The translations under genes and the position numbers were made by a program. This document shows, piece by piece, positions 63,004-64,000 of a DNA stretch of 64,000 nt. How positions within the stretch are numbered: position 1 is the first letter of the stretch; each line of letters starts with the position of its first letter. The DNA comes from Salmonella enterica subsp. houtenae serovar Houten. Lineage in GTDB: Bacteria; Pseudomonadota; Gammaproteobacteria; Enterobacterales; Enterobacteriaceae. The notes under the pieces are model-generated. The model was not told the origin of the DNA and ran no database searches. It worked only from the letters and a program-made list of their open reading frames with translations. Where the stretch lies: assembly GCA_900478215.1 (NCBI GenBank), contig LS483478.1, positions 2,356,001 to 2,420,000 of the forward strand, in the 5' to 3' direction.

Positions 63004-63219
63004 ATGACTGTTCAGGATTATCTATTAAAATTCCGCAAAATTAGTTCGCTCGAAAGTCTGGAAAAACTGTTCGACCACCTTAACTATAACCTTACTGATG
63101 ATAGGGATATTGTTAATATGTATCGCGCTGCAGATCACCGCCGTGCCGAGCTGGTTTCCGGAGGACGCCTGTTTGATGTAGGTCAGGTCCCGCAATCCGT
63201 CTGGCGCTATGTGCAATAA
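63004..63219 (+). CDS. cnu: Cnu (YdgT), Hha-family nucleoid-associated regulator
   Basis: The 71-residue, four-helix protein is a paralogue of Hha (YdgT in Salmonella). The family motif MYRAADHRRAELVSGGRLFD is in its second half. It pairs with H-NS or StpA, binds at oriC in E. coli, and in Salmonella helps silence horizontally acquired DNA, including SPI-1 and SPI-2. ATG at 63004 is set by alignment, with only GGAT upstream. The AT-rich porin region in this window is the kind of DNA it acts on. Confidence 0.92.
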   Translation: MTVQDYLLKFRKISSLESLEKLFDHLNYNLTDDRDIVNMYRAADHRRAELVSGGRLFDVGQVPQSVWRYVQ

Positions 63220-63307
63220 AGAAAGTAGCGTTTAACCTTAAAAACCTTATAATATTTGCCCCAAAATGAGCGGCATGACCGTTAACGCGCGTAACCCCGG
63301 AGAAGAT

Positions 63308-63748
63308 ATGACTACCACACCGCCACAACGAATTGGAGGCTGGCTTCTTGGCCCGTTAGCCTGGCTGTTAGTCGCGTTGTTGAGCGCCTCGGTGGCGTTA
63401 TTACTCTACGTTATGGCGCTTGCCACACCGCAAACGCTCAAGACGCTTAGCGGCCAGGAAACCGGTAATTTACTGCTATGGGGCATTTCATTTATTACCG
63501 CTATCGCCATGTGGTACTATACCCTGTGGTTGACGATCGCATTCTTCAAGCGCAGACGCTGCGTGCCGAAGCATTACATCATCTGGCTGCTGATGTCGGT
63601 GTTACTGGCGATTAAAGCATTTGCCTTCTCGCCCGTCTCAGATGCCTTTGCCGTGCGTCAGTTACTCTTTCCACTGTTGGCGACGGCGCTCATTGTGCCT
63701 TATCTCAAACGTTCAGCGCGCGTCAAAACAACGTTTGTTAATCCGTAA
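63308..63748 (+). CDS. ydgK: YdgK, DUF2569 inner-membrane protein
   Basis: The 146-residue protein has four predicted helices and the DUF2569 opening RIGGWLLGPLAWLL. Function unknown; the position upstream of the rsx operon is conserved in E. coli. ATG at 63308 follows GGAGAAGAT; 14 upstream in-frame codons to 63266 are not supported. Confidence 0.88.
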   Translation: MTTTPPQRIGGWLLGPLAWLLVALLSASVALLLYVMALATPQTLKTLSGQETGNLLLWGISFITAIAMWYYTLWLTIAFFKRRRCVPKHYIIWLLMSVLLAIKAFAFSPVSDAFAVRQLLFPLLATALIVPYLKRSARVKTTFVNP

Positions 63749-63824
63749 TAACCCTACAGTTAACCTGTTGTCGCCTGTGGTAGTTTGACAGATAATAGGC
63801 GGCTTTTTTATTTCAGGCCGAAAC

Positions 63825-64000
63825 ATGACTGATTACCTGCTGCTCTTTGTCGGAACTGTACTGGTCAATAACTTTGTACTGGTCAAATTTCTGGGCCTTT
63901 GCCCCTTTATGGGCGTATCCAAAAAGTTGGAAACCGCCATGGGGATGGGCCTCGCGACGACCTTTGTCATGACGCTGGCGTCGATATGCGCCTGGCTTAT
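63825..64000 (+). CDS. rsxA: RsxA (RnfA), membrane subunit of the Rsx/Rnf complex (5' end)
   Basis: ATG at 63825 opens a frame that runs off the window: [20 protein letters not shown], then [20 protein letters not shown]. It matches RsxA. The Rsx complex keeps SoxR reduced in enterobacteria and is related to the Rnf Na+-translocating ferredoxin:NAD oxidoreductase. TTGACA at 63785-63790 with TTTATT 16 bases later is a possible promoter. About 58 codons are visible. Confidence 0.92.

Noticed and set aside
1..64000. Prophage, integrase, transposase or tRNA-linked island
   Set aside because: None of the coding regions matches these classes and gene order is largely that of E. coli.

Overview
The window is chromosomal DNA of Salmonella enterica. 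Gene content and protein sequences follow the E. coli ydeE-to-rsxA segment, but with Salmonella hallmarks: the osmU transporter genes, an OmpS2-type porin, no uid operon between ydgA and malI, and no folM between ydgI and ydgC. There is no prophage, insertion sequence, integrase, rRNA, tRNA or CRISPR array. It is terminus-proximal DNA: tus and a Ter site lie near 48.8 kb.

Layout. 1-6.6 kb: end of ydeE, the small membrane protein gene mgtS facing the sRNA gene mgrR, ydeI/omdA, ydeJ, a KGG-type stress protein, dcp, ydfG, ydfH. 6.7-13 kb: FNR-type ydfZ, then a leftward four-gene hexuronate set (ManD/RspA, UxaC-like isomerase, GPH symporter, mannonate oxidoreductase) beside its probable regulator ydfH. 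13-15.7 kb: ynfA, ynfB, speG, ynfC, ynfD. 15.8-22.9 kb: an anaerobic DMSO-reductase-family operon with two catalytic paralogues (ynfE, ynfF), one Fe-S subunit, one membrane anchor and the chaperone dmsD. 23.2-26.7 kb: the osmU ABC transporter. 26.8-32.5 kb: clcB, bioD2, mlc, ynfL/ynfM. 32.5-36.4 kb: asr with an exact RstA box, the tiny ydgU, ydgD, the spermidine exporter mdtJI with a probable leader ORF, tqsA and an ERIC element. 36.6-43 kb: pntAB, ydgH, ydgI, ydgC. 43.1-48.8 kb: rstA and rstB, separated by a porin and a secreted amidohydrolase. 48.8-54.4 kb: Ter/tus, fumC, fumA, manA. 54.5-60 kb: ydgA, then malI interrupted by an in-frame amber codon, its two operators, malX and malY. 60.2-64 kb: add, ydgJ, blr, cnu, ydgK and the start of rsxA.

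Themes. Several genes belong to the PhoP/Mg2+/acid world (mgtS, mgrR, omdA, rstA with a PhoP-like box, asr with an RstA box). Others belong to anaerobic respiration under FNR (ydfZ, ynfEFGH) and to sugar and sugar-acid use (uronate set, mlc, malIXY, manA). No wholly new multi-gene system is evident. The most notable observations are the interrupted malI, the split rstA/rstB pair, the self-contained uronate cassette, the probable mdtJI leader peptide, and an unannotated 30-residue membrane-type ORF between ynfM and asr.
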